Shown one piece after another: positions 43,953 through 57,438 of a stretch of 64,000 nucleotides of DNA. Source of the DNA: Acidobacteriota bacterium. Lineage in GTDB: Bacteria; Acidobacteriota; Aminicenantia; S016-38. Position 1 is the first letter of the stretch. Every line of letters begins with the position of its first letter. Below the pieces are notes generated by a model. It saw only the letters and a list, made by a program, of their open reading frames with translations. It was not told the DNA's origin and searched no databases. The translations under genes were made by a program, and so were the position numbers. The stretch spans positions 1 to 64,000 of the forward strand of contig WFSJ01000047.1 of the NCBI GenBank assembly GCA_015486055.1, given 5' to 3'.

Positions 43953-45413
43953 CTATTCCTCCTTTACTTCCTTTGCCTTGAAAATCTTCTTCAACATAAT
44001 TATCTTAGGGTTCTCTCCCTCTTCTTTCATTTTTTCCTCCTCTTTCAATGTAATTAACTCAATCTTTTTTGAGAAAACCTTACTCGCTATTCTTTTTATC
44101 TCATCCTCGTTTTCCATTACTTTTCCTATATGATAATCGCCCTCAAGACCTTTATAAGTAAGGATCAGCTTTTCCCCCTCAATCCTGATGGAAGAGGCCT
44201 CTTCAACTGAGGAGGAAAAAATGGGATTCTCCTTTGCCAATTCCTTTATAAAAAAATGTATTTTACCTTCGTTGTTCCCTTCTGTCACACTTCCCTTTTT
44301 TACAGCGGATTCAATACTCGGTATTCCTCCTCTACTGAGATTATCCATTATTTTTTCAATGTCTACAATATGGGTTAGAAGGCTCATCTTTATGAGTAGA
44401 AGCTCAAGGAATACTCTCGGATTAGTTGCATTCCTAAGTTTGTATTCCCCTTCAATGAGCATATTTGAAAATCTTATTATGTCCTCTTTTGAAAGAGAAG
44501 GAAATTCCCTGTCTTTCCCTTGGACTTTCTTGTAAATCAGGTCCCTAAAGAAATTCACATAGTCCTTGAGGAATTTTCTTATATTGTATCCCTGTATAAA
44601 AATTTCTCTTATTATCTCAAATATCTTTTTTCTATCAGAGTCTTCAACTGCCTTAGTAAGCTTTTCCATCAATGCTCTTGGAACAAGCCCAAGGGCATTT
44701 TCCACATCCTCAAGCTCTATCTTTCCGTTGCTGTAAGCTATGACCTTTTCAAGAGATGTCTCTCCGTCTCTCATGCTTCCCTCGGCAGCTTCGGCAATAA
44801 GCTCAGCTGCTTCTTCCTTTATCTCAAAGCCTTCTTTTTTTGCAATTTCTATAATCTGGTGCATTATTAGTTCGTCAGGAATTTCCCGAAAGTGGAAGTG
44901 TACTACTCTTGAAATTATTGTGGAAGGTATTCTTTGATAATCAGTTGTGGCAAGGACAAAAACAACATGTTCAGGAGGCTCCTCAAGAGTTTTTAAAAGT
45001 GCGTTGAAAGCTTCTTGGGTTAACATGTGTACTTCATCAATTATAACAACCCTGAATCTTCCTTCTAAGGGCCTCTGGGATATCCTCTCCTGCAGGGACC
45101 TTACCTCATCTATTCCCCTGTTGGATGCAGCATCTATTTCCATCAAAGCAAGGGAATTTCCCCTGTCTATACTCAGACAAGAATTACATTTATTGCAAGG
45201 TTCAGAAGTTACGCCCTTCTCACAGTTCAAAGCCTTGGCTAAAATTCGGGCAGTTGAAGTTTTCCCTACTCCCCTTGTTCCGGAGAAAAGGAAAGCGTGG
45301 GGAACTCTCCCAGTTTTTAACTGATTCTGTAAGGTCTTCACTATATTTTCCTGACCTATTATCTCAGGAAAACTTCTTGGCCTGTACCTTCTTGCTATAG
45401 GTATATATCTCAT
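43953..45413 (-). CDS. dnaX: DNA polymerase III subunit tau/gamma
   Basis: 486 aa clamp-loader ATPase. Start MRYIPIARRYRPRSFPEIIG; Walker A SGTRGVGKTSTARIL; zinc Cys module CEKGV to CNKCNSC; Walker B VVIIDEVHML; sensor ATTDYQRIP and the SRC-like ISRVVHF. Domains I-III are followed by a short C-terminal region ending in a charged tail, shorter than E. coli tau. ATG 45413 begins 11 bases after the SRP RNA; a longer frame upstream would run through the SRP RNA and both tRNA genes and is rejected. Confidence 0.95.
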   Translation of the reverse strand: MRYIPIARRYRPRSFPEIIGQENIVKTLQNQLKTGRVPHAFLFSGTRGVGKTSTARILAKALNCEKGVTSEPCNKCNSCLSIDRGNSLALMEIDAASNRGIDEVRSLQERISQRPLEGRFRVVIIDEVHMLTQEAFNALLKTLEEPPEHVVFVLATTDYQRIPSTIISRVVHFHFREIPDELIMHQIIEIAKKEGFEIKEEAAELIAEAAEGSMRDGETSLEKVIAYSNGKIELEDVENALGLVPRALMEKLTKAVEDSDRKKIFEIIREIFIQGYNIRKFLKDYVNFFRDLIYKKVQGKDREFPSLSKEDIIRFSNMLIEGEYKLRNATNPRVFLELLLIKMSLLTHIVDIEKIMDNLSRGGIPSIESAVKKGSVTEGNNEGKIHFFIKELAKENPIFSSSVEEASSIRIEGEKLILTYKGLEGDYHIGKVMENEDEIKRIASKVFSKKIELITLKEEEKMKEEGENPKIIMLKKIFKAKEVKEE

Positions 45414-45424
45414 TTCTATATAAA

Positions 45425-45518
45425 GGCGCCTCTCTGCCCACCCTGCTCTTACCCTTACCGCTGCTACCTTCCAGTCCTGACGGAGTTCAGGAAGAAACAG
45501 GTGAACAGGCAAGGCGCC
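45425..45518 (-). ncRNA. ffs: Signal recognition particle RNA (4.5S type)
   Basis: On the minus strand the 94-nt sequence has closing ends GGCGCC/GGCGCC and the universal Ffh-binding hairpin GTCAGGACTGGAAGGTAGCA followed by GCGGTAAGGG, including the GGAA tetraloop. It lies between tRNA-Ser(GGA) and dnaX, exactly as in Bacillus subtilis (tRNA-Ser, scr, dnaX, yaaK, recR). Confidence 0.92.
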
Positions 45519-45540
45519 ACCTTTCCGCCTGCATAAATAA

Positions 45541-45632
45541 TGGCGGAGAGGGTGGGATTTGAACCCACGTTCCGCCGTAAGGCGGAAACACGCTTTCCAA
45601 GCGTGCTCCTTAAGCCACTCGGACACCTCTCC
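45541..45632 (-). tRNA. tRNA-Ser (anticodon GGA)
   Basis: On the minus strand: acceptor GGAGAGG/CCTCTCC, anticodon stem CACGC/GCGTG with loop TTGGAAA (anticodon GGA), a long variable arm (class II) and an encoded CCA end (complement of 45541-45543), unlike its two sister genes. A TATAAT stands nine bases upstream of the 5' end. Confidence 0.96.
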
Positions 45633-45641
45633 GTGAACATA

Positions 45642-45647
45642 ATTATA
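45642..45647 (-). promoter_or_regulatory. -10 element for tRNA-Ser(GGA)
   Basis: A perfect TATAAT on the minus strand, nine bases before the mature tRNA 5' end. No convincing -35 was found, because it would fall in the 3' end of the other tRNA-Ser gene. Confidence 0.5.
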
Positions 45648-45661
45648 CCACAAATTTAAAG

Positions 45662-45750
45662 CGGAGGGGGTGGGATTTGAACCCACGTTCCCGCAGAGCG
45701 GGACAGTCGGTTTCGAGCCGACCCCGTTATGGCCGCTTCGGTACCCCTCC
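45662..45750 (-). tRNA. tRNA-Ser (anticodon CGA)
   Basis: On the minus strand: acceptor GGAGGGG/CCCCTCC, anticodon stem GTCGG/CCGAC with loop CTCGAAA (anticodon CGA), long variable arm and GGGTTCAAATCC T-arm. CCA is not encoded. It lies 29 bases upstream of tRNA-Ser(GGA). Confidence 0.96.
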
Positions 45751-45773
45751 TTTATTAAGTTTAACATTTTTAA

Positions 45774-45779
45774 TAAAAT
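45774..45779 (+). promoter_or_regulatory. Possible leaderless -10 for rsmA
   Basis: TAAAAT, six bases before ATG 45786, with no SD. The -35 region (TTTATT) is weak. Confidence 0.35.
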
Positions 45780-45785
45780 CTATAT

Positions 45786-46541
45786 ATGAAAATAAAAAAA
45801 AATCTAGGGCAACATATCCTCCATGAGAAATATTTCCTTAAGAAGATAGCATCGTTCTGTCCCATTGAGGAAAAAGAGGTTATAGAAATAGGTGCAGGAA
45901 CGGGCAACCTTACGGAATATCTATCAAAAAAAGCAAAAAAGGTATACGCAATAGAGAAAGATCCTGAGGCATGCCAGATACTTTCTTCCCTTGGATTGAT
46001 GAATGTTGAGATAATAAACCAGGATATACTTGAGCTGGATCTCAACTTTTTCAACGGAGGAGCGGCAGCTGGAAATCTTCCTTATTATATTTCATCCCCT
46101 ATAATACGGAAATTCCTCAAGTACAAAGACAAATTTAAGTCAGGCTGTTTCCTCCTCCAGATGGAACTTGCTAAGAGATTCACCTCTTCAAGAGGAAGGA
46201 ATACTACTCCTTTAGCTATTCTACTTTACAATTTCTACCAAGCAAAAATAGAATTTCACATATCCCCTGGAGCTTTTACCCCTCCGCCCAAAGTCTACTC
46301 CTCATTTGTGGTGTTTATAAGAAGAGAAAAACCACTTTATAGGATAACTCTGAGAAGTTTTGAAAGTTTCCTTAAGGTGTGCTTTTCTGAAAGAAGAAAA
46401 ACTCTATTCAATAATCTAAAGAAGAAATATCCCGAGAAGTTCCTGGACCTTCCCAGGAATCTTAGGCCAGAGGAATTAGATCTTGAAGGATTTTTTAAGG
46501 TCTATAGTGATATAATGATAAAAAATGGGGAAAAAATCTGA
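45786..46541 (+). CDS. rsmA: 16S rRNA dimethyladenosine methyltransferase
   Basis: 251 aa. KNLGQHILHEKYFLKKIASF at the N-terminus, SAM motif VIEIGAGTGNLTEYLS, NQDILELD, the catalytic NLPYYISSPI and LQMELAKRFTS are the KsgA/RsmA signature. It dimethylates two adenosines near the 3' end of 16S rRNA. No SD; the end overlaps ftsK by 17 bases. Confidence 0.95.
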   Translation: MKIKKNLGQHILHEKYFLKKIASFCPIEEKEVIEIGAGTGNLTEYLSKKAKKVYAIEKDPEACQILSSLGLMNVEIINQDILELDLNFFNGGAAAGNLPYYISSPIIRKFLKYKDKFKSGCFLLQMELAKRFTSSRGRNTTPLAILLYNFYQAKIEFHISPGAFTPPPKVYSSFVVFIRREKPLYRITLRSFESFLKVCFSERRKTLFNNLKKKYPEKFLDLPRNLRPEELDLEGFFKVYSDIMIKNGEKI

Positions 46542-48564
46542 AATTCTCTTTCTTTTCCTTTTAGTCATTGCAGTTTTCCTAACAGGTAGTTTAGTAACCT
46601 TTTCCCCGGATCAGATTTTGTCCTTCAGAGGAAATCTCTTCGGGAGCGTGGGAATAAAAACTGCCCATTTACTACTACAGACTTTTGGATATGGGACAGC
46701 TGCCTTGATTTTTTTTCTGACAATCTGGATGACTCTGATATGGAAGGAAAAAAAGCTCTGGATTATACAAAGAACGATTTCGGGCTTGTTTTTCGTTCTT
46801 TCTTTCTCAACCTTATTTCAATGTTTTCTGAAGAGCGGTCTATATGAACCAGGCGGAGTGGTCGGGGAAGTAATATATCAAAATCTCTTACCCCTAATAA
46901 AAGTCCCCGGTATCCTGCTTTTCTCAATTTTTTCTCTTATTCTATCCCTTTATTCCTTTTCCAATTTCTCCCTGAACAAAGCGATAAATACTATTAGCAA
47001 AACGATGACATTTCTCAGCAGAAAAGTTGAGATTGGAGTAAAGATAAGGCAGGTGGATAAAAAGACTGCAGGAAGAAAAAATCGCAGAGAAATTATGGAA
47101 AAAAAACCTTCTCTTTTTCAGATGCAGGTTCCGAAAGAAATACCAATTGAGTTTTTAAAAGCACCAACTGAGGAATTCTTTGCTTCTGAGGAAGAAATGA
47201 AAAACAATAAAATCACAATAGAGTCAAAACTCCTTGAATTTGGAATAAAGGGGAAAGTTGTGAAGGTAAACCCGGGCCCCGTTATAACAGTTTACGAGTT
47301 CTTACCCGAACCTGGGATAAGAGTTTCATTCGTTGTCAATCTCTTTGATGATCTTGCCCTTGCCTTAGGGGTAGAAGCAGTAAGAATAGCAAGGATCCCT
47401 GGCAAGACAACAATAGGCATAGAGGTACCAAACAGAAGAAGATCAACTATTTATTTAAGGGAAATTCTGGAATCCGAGGAATTTAAATCATCCATATCAC
47501 CTCTTACCCTTGCCATTGGGAAGAACGTTGATGGTAGTCCATTTGTAATAGATCTCAGACCTTTTCCTCACCTGTTAATAGGTGGTGCTACTGGCATGGG
47601 AAAGAGTGTAGCAATGAATACAATGATTCTATCAATAATGTTTAAATCCTCTCCAGAAGAAGTTAAGTTTATACTTATAGACCCTAAAAGAGTTGAATTC
47701 TCCCCTTATGACGGAACAAATTATCTGCTTACCCCTGTAATTAAGGATGGTGAACAGGCAGTAAAAACTTTGAGCTGGGCTGTCAAAGAAATGGATAGAA
47801 GACTTATCCTTCTTTCAAATTTGAGAGTAAGAAATCTTGAACAATATAGAAGTACGGCTGAGAAAATGAGAAGGGAAGGAAAAGAAGTTGAGCAGCTTCC
47901 TTATATTATGATTTTCATAGATGAACTTGCCAATTTAATGCTTACAGCTTCAAAAGAAATAGAATACTATCTTAAAAGATTAGCTCAAGAGGCCAGAGCC
48001 CCTGGGATTCATCTTATATTCGCTACCCAGAGGCCTTCTATCGATGTAATAACAGGAACTATAAAGAATAATTTTCCTGCAAGGATAGCCTTAGGGGTTC
48101 CTTCAAGACATGATTCAAGAACTATAATAGGTATAGACGGAGCAGAAAACTTGTTGAACCAAGGCGATATGCTGTTCATGTCTCCCAGCTCCTCAATATT
48201 AAGGAGAATTCACGGAGCCTATGTGAGCGAGGAAGAAGTTGAAAAGATAGTTGAATTCCTTAAGATGTCAGGTCCCCCACGATATAGAGATATTTTCTCA
48301 GAATTGAAGAAGAAAAAAGGAGTAACTGTAGGTGTATCATCCCACGAAAAAATGTACTTAATGGCCCTTAAATTAGTCCTCTCTTCAGAAAACACCTCCG
48401 CTACATTTCTTCAAAGGAAACTTAAAATAGGTTTTCCAAGAGCGGCAAGTTTTCTTGATAGAATGGAAGAAGAGGGAGTATTATCACCAATGGATGAAAA
48501 TAAAAGGAGGACAATTCTTGTAGACCCGACAGAAATGTTAAAATCTTTAGAGGAGGTAGAATAA
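46525..48564 (+). CDS. ftsK: DNA translocase FtsK/SpoIIIE
   Basis: 679 aa. Four predicted N-terminal membrane helices (about residues 5-155), a short linker, alpha/beta motor domains with Walker A GGATGMGKSVAMNT and Walker B YIMIFIDELANLML, RPSIDVITGTIKNNFPARIA, and a C-terminal gamma winged helix (ALKLVLSSENTSATFLQRKL) that reads KOPS-like sequences. It moves chromosome DNA at the septum. The short linker is SpoIIIE-like. Confidence 0.95.
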   Translation: MGKKSEILFLFLLVIAVFLTGSLVTFSPDQILSFRGNLFGSVGIKTAHLLLQTFGYGTAALIFFLTIWMTLIWKEKKLWIIQRTISGLFFVLSFSTLFQCFLKSGLYEPGGVVGEVIYQNLLPLIKVPGILLFSIFSLILSLYSFSNFSLNKAINTISKTMTFLSRKVEIGVKIRQVDKKTAGRKNRREIMEKKPSLFQMQVPKEIPIEFLKAPTEEFFASEEEMKNNKITIESKLLEFGIKGKVVKVNPGPVITVYEFLPEPGIRVSFVVNLFDDLALALGVEAVRIARIPGKTTIGIEVPNRRRSTIYLREILESEEFKSSISPLTLAIGKNVDGSPFVIDLRPFPHLLIGGATGMGKSVAMNTMILSIMFKSSPEEVKFILIDPKRVEFSPYDGTNYLLTPVIKDGEQAVKTLSWAVKEMDRRLILLSNLRVRNLEQYRSTAEKMRREGKEVEQLPYIMIFIDELANLMLTASKEIEYYLKRLAQEARAPGIHLIFATQRPSIDVITGTIKNNFPARIALGVPSRHDSRTIIGIDGAENLLNQGDMLFMSPSSSILRRIHGAYVSEEEVEKIVEFLKMSGPPRYRDIFSELKKKKGVTVGVSSHEKMYLMALKLVLSSENTSATFLQRKLKIGFPRAASFLDRMEEEGVLSPMDENKRRTILVDPTEMLKSLEEVE

Positions 48565-50437
48565 TGAAGAAAATATTGGTATTTTTATTAACTGCCATAT
48601 TCGTTTTTCCTCAGGCAGGGAAAGATTTGAAATATCTGCTTTGGGAAAGGGAAACTGAGTTTAGAAAGAGCGGTGCCTCTTTTTCAAATGTTCATCAAAT
48701 AATCAACATCCTCTCAAGAAAAGGAGCAAGGAAATTCTCCGTTCTAAGCTTTATCTATGACCCTGCAACCACTGGCCTTAAAATTCTGTATGTGAAGCTT
48801 AGAAAGAAATCAGGTAAAGAAATAAGCCTTGATCTTTCCAGGGCTAAAGATCTTCCAATGCCCGCAGGTATAATATTTTGGAACCGCAGACATAAGGTGA
48901 TTGAGGCAAAAGGAATCAGTCCCGGAGATATTCTTGATATTAAATATAGGACATGGGGTTTCAGGATAGCTTACTTGGAAAACTCACAGGAAGAAAAGGA
49001 GATAGTGCCTCCATTAAGAGGGCATTTCTACGAGATAGTTTATCTATCAAGCAGATATCCAATAAAATTAATGAGGTATAAACTATGGGGTCCTTCTGAT
49101 GTTCAATTATCCTATGAAGTCTTTAACGGCACCTTGAGGGTTTCAAAAATGATAAAGGACAATATTGCTTATTTCACTTGGGAAAAGAAAGACATAAAGC
49201 CCTTTAAGTATGAACCCATGATGCCTTCATTTTCCGATGTGGCTGAAAAGATAATCGTCACTTCACTTCATCAATGGAAGGTTAAGTCAAAGTGGTTCTT
49301 TAATATAAGCGAACCGTCTCTTAAACCTGACAAAAACATAAGGGAACTGGTCCAGGAACTATTGAAAGGAACAAAAGATAATGAAAAGAAGATTTTTATA
49401 TTAACCCATTGGGTAGCACAGAATATTAGATACCTTGGACTTTGGCTTGGACCGAATGAAGGCTACACCCCAAATCCGGCCCCTTTTACTTTACGCGCGA
49501 GGGCTGGGGTATGCAAGGACAAAGCAGCTCTTCTCGTCTCAATGCTGAGGATGGCAGGTTTCCCTGCTTTTCAAGTTATGACGGAGGCAGGCTCAAGAGT
49601 TGAAAACATAGTTGCAGATCAGTTTAACCATTCGGTAACAGCCATAAAACTAAACTCTAAGAAAAGGAAATTTAGACTTCTTGACCCAACGTGGGCACCC
49701 CAGAGCAGGGAGTTATGGTCCTCAAGAGAACAACTTCAATACTATCTTGTTGGTACACCCGAAGGTGAAAAACTTATGGAAACCCCTCCCTTCCCTGCAG
49801 AGAAAAACTATCTCAGAGTGAGGTTAAAGGGAAAGATATCAGGAAATGTTCTTTCAGGGGAAATTCTAATAAATACAGATAATCATTATGGGACACTTTT
49901 TAGAAGGAAAATTAATATTTCTCCTCTTTCTATGAGGAACTCAATATTTTATAGATTGGTGAATGACATTTCCCCTTTTTCAAGAATAAACGGCATAAAG
50001 AAAGAAAACACCTTTAATTTTTCAAAGCCCTTTATGGCAAAGATAAAATTCAGAATACCTTATTATCTCCGAGGGAATTTAATGTTTTCTCCTTTATCCT
50101 CTTTTCCACCGAGGATTTTTAACGAATTCCTTAAGGTTAGCCCCGCAGAAAGAAAAAACCCAATAAGGCTGGCAAACACAAGGAAAATTATAATGGAAGA
50201 GAAAATTTCATTGCCTAAGGGCCTTTATGTGGTCAGACTCCCGAAAAATATAAAAGCTAACTGTAAGGAAGCAAGCTTTAAGGCAAATTTCTGGAAGAAA
50301 GGAAGGACAATAGGTGCAAAATATGTTTTCATGAACAATAGTAAAATAATAAAGGACATCAAAGGCTTTAAAAATGTAATAAAGGCTTTGAGAAACGCTC
50401 AAGTCAGTCTTTACATCTTAAATACTGGAGGTAAATA

Positions 50438-50438
<1 letters not shown>
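48564..50438 (+). CDS. Exported DUF3857/transglutaminase-like protein
   Basis: 624 aa. Signal peptide (KKILVFLLTAIFVFPQAG), DUF3857-type beta domain (about residues 20-230), then a transglutaminase-like core with an intact triad: Cys in RARAGVCKDKAALLVSML, His in DQFNHSVTAI, Asp in FRLLDPTWAP. A beta-rich C-terminal domain follows. It probably acts on a peptide or protein amide in the periplasm. It overlaps ftsK by one base (TAATG) and is followed directly by its paralogue. Confidence 0.85.
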
Positions 50439-54563
<4,125 letters not shown>

Positions 54564-54824
54564 TTACTATAACTTTTTCTCCCTTTTCCCTTAGTAAAAG
54601 TTTATCTTTTGCAAAGGGTTCAAGGGAATCCTGATGATCTTTTAGCCACTCTATCTCCCTTTCCAAATCTGTTTTCTCCTTCTTAAGCTTTAAGACTTCT
54701 GCTCTAACTTCTTGGATACTCTTTTTGGTTCTTAAAATTTTCAACAGCCCTTTATTTCCAAAAATGGTCGGGATAAGAATTATCAACGCTAAAATTAAGA
54801 GAATAAATTTAAAGAATGAGGATT

Positions 54825-56333
54825 TCATTTTCTGAAATTCCTTACATACTCTTCTGCCAATTCCTCAGCTTTCTTCCGATTTTCCACTCCTTTTAAGAAG
54901 GTATTATCATTAGCCAAAAGAACTTTCATCCCTTCTTTCATATTCCACAGTAAAGACACTATTTCGTATTTCAGCTCAAACACTATATTTTCCTTCGCCT
55001 CTTTAAGCTGAGCCTTAGTGTATGAAATTCCTTCTTTCTCAGCAAAATTAAGAAAATCTTTCATCAATGTGCTGTCAATAGATATCTCCCCAGGTCCTCT
55101 GTTTTTAAAGAGCATAAGATATTTCTTAGAAACTTTTTCCTTCCCTTTAACAAAGGAGTTTGCCCATCTAAAGAACAAACCCTTACCCCTCATTCTTGCT
55201 GCCAATTCCTTAAGAAGCTGAGGCCTGATTTCAATATCAGGGATTATTCCTCCGGGTGTATTTTCATAATTCTTTAAGTTTATCCCCCAGAAGTAAAGAA
55301 TCCAGTTTGTAAAGGGTTTCTGTATACATTTCCCGCTTGGGGTGTAGTATTTAGCGGTAGTCAAGGCGAGGGCAGTATTATCTGATAAAGGATATAGAGT
55401 CTGAACGAGGCCTTTTCCAAATGTCTTTGTTCCAGCTATCAGGGCCCTTTTATGGTCCTGAAGGGCTCCTGAGACTATTTCTGATGCAGACGCAGAATAC
55501 TGATTAACGAGAACGACCACAGGGAGGTCTTCAAAGTTCCCGTCCTTTTTAGCTCTGTATTCTCTGTAGCTTTCTGGTGTTCTTCCCCTTGTTGAAACTA
55601 TTAATTGGGGAGAGTAAAGGAATTCATCACAAATGTCAATCGCAGCTTTCAGGGATCCCCCACCATTACCTCTGAGGTCAAGAACAAGGAATCTCATTCC
55701 TTTCTTTTTAAGTTCTTCCAAAGCAGAGTGGATTTCTTCATCACTTCTCATCGAAAAACTGTCCAGAGAAACATAGCCAATGTCCCTACTGTAAATAAAA
55801 GCATACCTTACACTATTAAGGGGAATTTCCCCCCTTTCAATTTCAAATTCAAATGGCTTAGAATAATCTTCCCTTTCCACTTCAATCTTAACTTTACTGC
55901 CCTTTGGACCCCGCAGAACCTTTACAGCCTCAGTTGCTGTGTAGCCCAGAATGGATTTCCCATCTACTTTTACTATGCTGTCCCCAATAAGCAATCCCGC
56001 CTTTTCTGCTGGGGTTCCTTTTAAAACTTGAACTACTGTTATTTTTCCATTTATTGAGGTTATACTTATTCCAAGACCATAGAATTTTCCTCCCTGTGAC
56101 TCCCTTAAGGTTCTTAAGGTTAATGGGTCGAGAAATCTGGAATGAGGATCAAGACTACCGGTCATCCCCTCAACTGCGGCATAGAACAAGTTCTTTTTAG
56201 GCTTATAATAAGAAAATTCTGTTATATACCCATAGGCCTTAAGCAATCTACCAAGTTCAGCCCTGAATATGTCTTCTGCTCCAAGAAAAAGAATAATTGG
56301 AATTATAAGCAGGAACAGATAATACTTTTTCAA
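54825..56333 (-). CDS. ctpA: S41 C-terminal processing protease
   Basis: 502 aa. N-terminal signal/anchor (YYLFLLIIPIILFLG), helical region with GSLDPHSRFLDP, PDZ domain (FYGLGISITSINGKITVVQV; GTPAEKAGLLIGDSIVKVDG) and the protease core with LVLDLRGNGGGSLKAAIDIC, the catalytic Ser in NQYSASASEIVSGALQD and Lys in KTFGKGLVQTL. It trims C-termini of periplasmic proteins. It overlaps both neighbours by four bases. Confidence 0.94.
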   Translation of the reverse strand: MKKYYLFLLIIPIILFLGAEDIFRAELGRLLKAYGYITEFSYYKPKKNLFYAAVEGMTGSLDPHSRFLDPLTLRTLRESQGGKFYGLGISITSINGKITVVQVLKGTPAEKAGLLIGDSIVKVDGKSILGYTATEAVKVLRGPKGSKVKIEVEREDYSKPFEFEIERGEIPLNSVRYAFIYSRDIGYVSLDSFSMRSDEEIHSALEELKKKGMRFLVLDLRGNGGGSLKAAIDICDEFLYSPQLIVSTRGRTPESYREYRAKKDGNFEDLPVVVLVNQYSASASEIVSGALQDHKRALIAGTKTFGKGLVQTLYPLSDNTALALTTAKYYTPSGKCIQKPFTNWILYFWGINLKNYENTPGGIIPDIEIRPQLLKELAARMRGKGLFFRWANSFVKGKEKVSKKYLMLFKNRGPGEISIDSTLMKDFLNFAEKEGISYTKAQLKEAKENIVFELKYEIVSLLWNMKEGMKVLLANDNTFLKGVENRKKAEELAEEYVRNFRK

Positions 56334-56854
56334 TTTTCGCTACCTTCAAGAAAGGCAATTATTGCCCTCATATAATACTTCAGATCATTGGGATGCCTTG
56401 AGGTTATAAGGTTTCTATCCTTTACTACTTCTGCATCTATATAAACAGCACCTGAATTCACAAGATCATCCTTTATAGCGAAATATCCTGTTAATTTTCT
56501 GCCCTTTGTTATGCCCGCAGATATTAAGACCCATCCCCCATGGCATATTGTAGCAACTAACTTCCCGGCTTCGTAAATCTTTCGGACAAATTCAAGGATA
56601 GAAGAGTATCTTCTAAGCCTGTCAGGACAATATCCCCCAGGAATAAGCACACCATCAAAATCTTCAGGTTTAGCATGCTCAATGGAAATATCGGCTTTCG
56701 CGGGAAAACCCTTTTTTCCTCTGTATTCTTTCTCTTCCGGAGCGACTGCAATTACTTCTGCTCCCTCCTCCTCTAACCTCATTTTTGGATACCAAAATTC
56801 AAACTCATCGTAAAGTTCCTCGAGAAGAATCGCTATTTTCTTTCCCTTTAACAT
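56330..56854 (-). CDS. DJ-1/PfpI family protein
   Basis: 174 aa. KIAILLEELYDEFEFWYPKM carries the conserved Glu, IPGGYCPDRLR the oxyanion region and VATICHGGWVLISAG the nucleophile Cys-His. Members are deglycases, proteases or chaperones; the exact activity is not predictable. ATG 56854 follows AGAGGTG; a GTG at 56863 falls within that SD. Confidence 0.9.
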   Translation of the reverse strand: MLKGKKIAILLEELYDEFEFWYPKMRLEEEGAEVIAVAPEEKEYRGKKGFPAKADISIEHAKPEDFDGVLIPGGYCPDRLRRYSSILEFVRKIYEAGKLVATICHGGWVLISAGITKGRKLTGYFAIKDDLVNSGAVYIDAEVVKDRNLITSRHPNDLKYYMRAIIAFLEGSEN

Positions 56855-56882
56855 CTTTTTCACCTCTTTCTTGAAATTATAA

Positions 56883-56888
56883 TATAAT
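56883..56888 (+). promoter_or_regulatory. -10 element upstream of the leuD-like gene
   Basis: Perfect TATAAT, about 17 bases before ATG 56905 and overlapped by GGAGG in the short leader. Another TATAAT on the minus strand (56876-56881) faces the PfpI gene. Neither has a convincing -35. Confidence 0.5.
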
Positions 56889-56904
56889 TCTATCGGAGGT
56901 GAAA

Positions 56905-57438
56905 ATGAAACTGAAGGGAAGAATCTGGGTGATAAAGAATAGAAAGGGAAAGATGATTCATGATATCGATACAGACCAGATCTACCACAATAAGCATCTT
57001 GCAGTGGTGAATATAGAGCAGATGGGGCAGTATGCCTTTGGAAACCTTGAAGAATGGAAGGATTTTGCAGAAAAAGCGAAAAAAGGTGATATTATTTTTG
57101 CCGGAGAAAATTTCGGTGCGGGATCTTCAAGACAGCATGCGGTTGATTGTTTCATTTCCCTCGGAATCTCTGGAATAGTTGCGGAATCTTTTGGAGCAAT
57201 TTATAAAAGAAACGCCATAAATTCTGCACTTCCAATCCTTGAGTTTCCAGGACTTACAAAACTCGCTGAAAATGGAGATTTCGAAACAGGAGACAATGTT
57301 GAATTACACTTAGAAAAAGGAGAAATACTTAATTTCAGAACTGATAAAAAATACAAAACAAAGCCCTCTTCAAGAGTAGAAATAGATATTTATAAGGCAG
57401 GGGGTCTTTTCGCCTATGGAAAAAGGATAAGTCAATGA
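56905..57438 (+). CDS. Aconitase-family small (swivel) subunit, LeuD-like
   Basis: 177 aa. DIDTDQIYHNKHLAVVNIEQ, MGQYAFGNLEEW, FAGENFGAGSSRQHAVDCF and ESFGAIYKRNAINSALPILE are the small-subunit signature of isopropylmalate isomerase/homoaconitase-type dehydratases. The usual GCGSSREH reads GAGSSRQH. It needs a large Fe-S subunit, which is not in the window. SD GGAGGTG precedes ATG 56905. It overlaps dtd by four bases. Confidence 0.85.
   Translation: MKLKGRIWVIKNRKGKMIHDIDTDQIYHNKHLAVVNIEQMGQYAFGNLEEWKDFAEKAKKGDIIFAGENFGAGSSRQHAVDCFISLGISGIVAESFGAIYKRNAINSALPILEFPGLTKLAENGDFETGDNVELHLEKGEILNFRTDKKYKTKPSSRVEIDIYKAGGLFAYGKRISQ

Noticed and set aside
43953..45413. Programmed frameshift in dnaX (runs of six or seven A)
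   Set aside because: The runs lie in the AAA+ domain or near the very end, not at the gamma/tau junction, and no stimulating hairpin was evident.
45414..45767. N-terminal extension of the dnaX frame
   Set aside because: It would run through the SRP RNA and both tRNA-Ser genes; the conserved DnaX start is at 45413.
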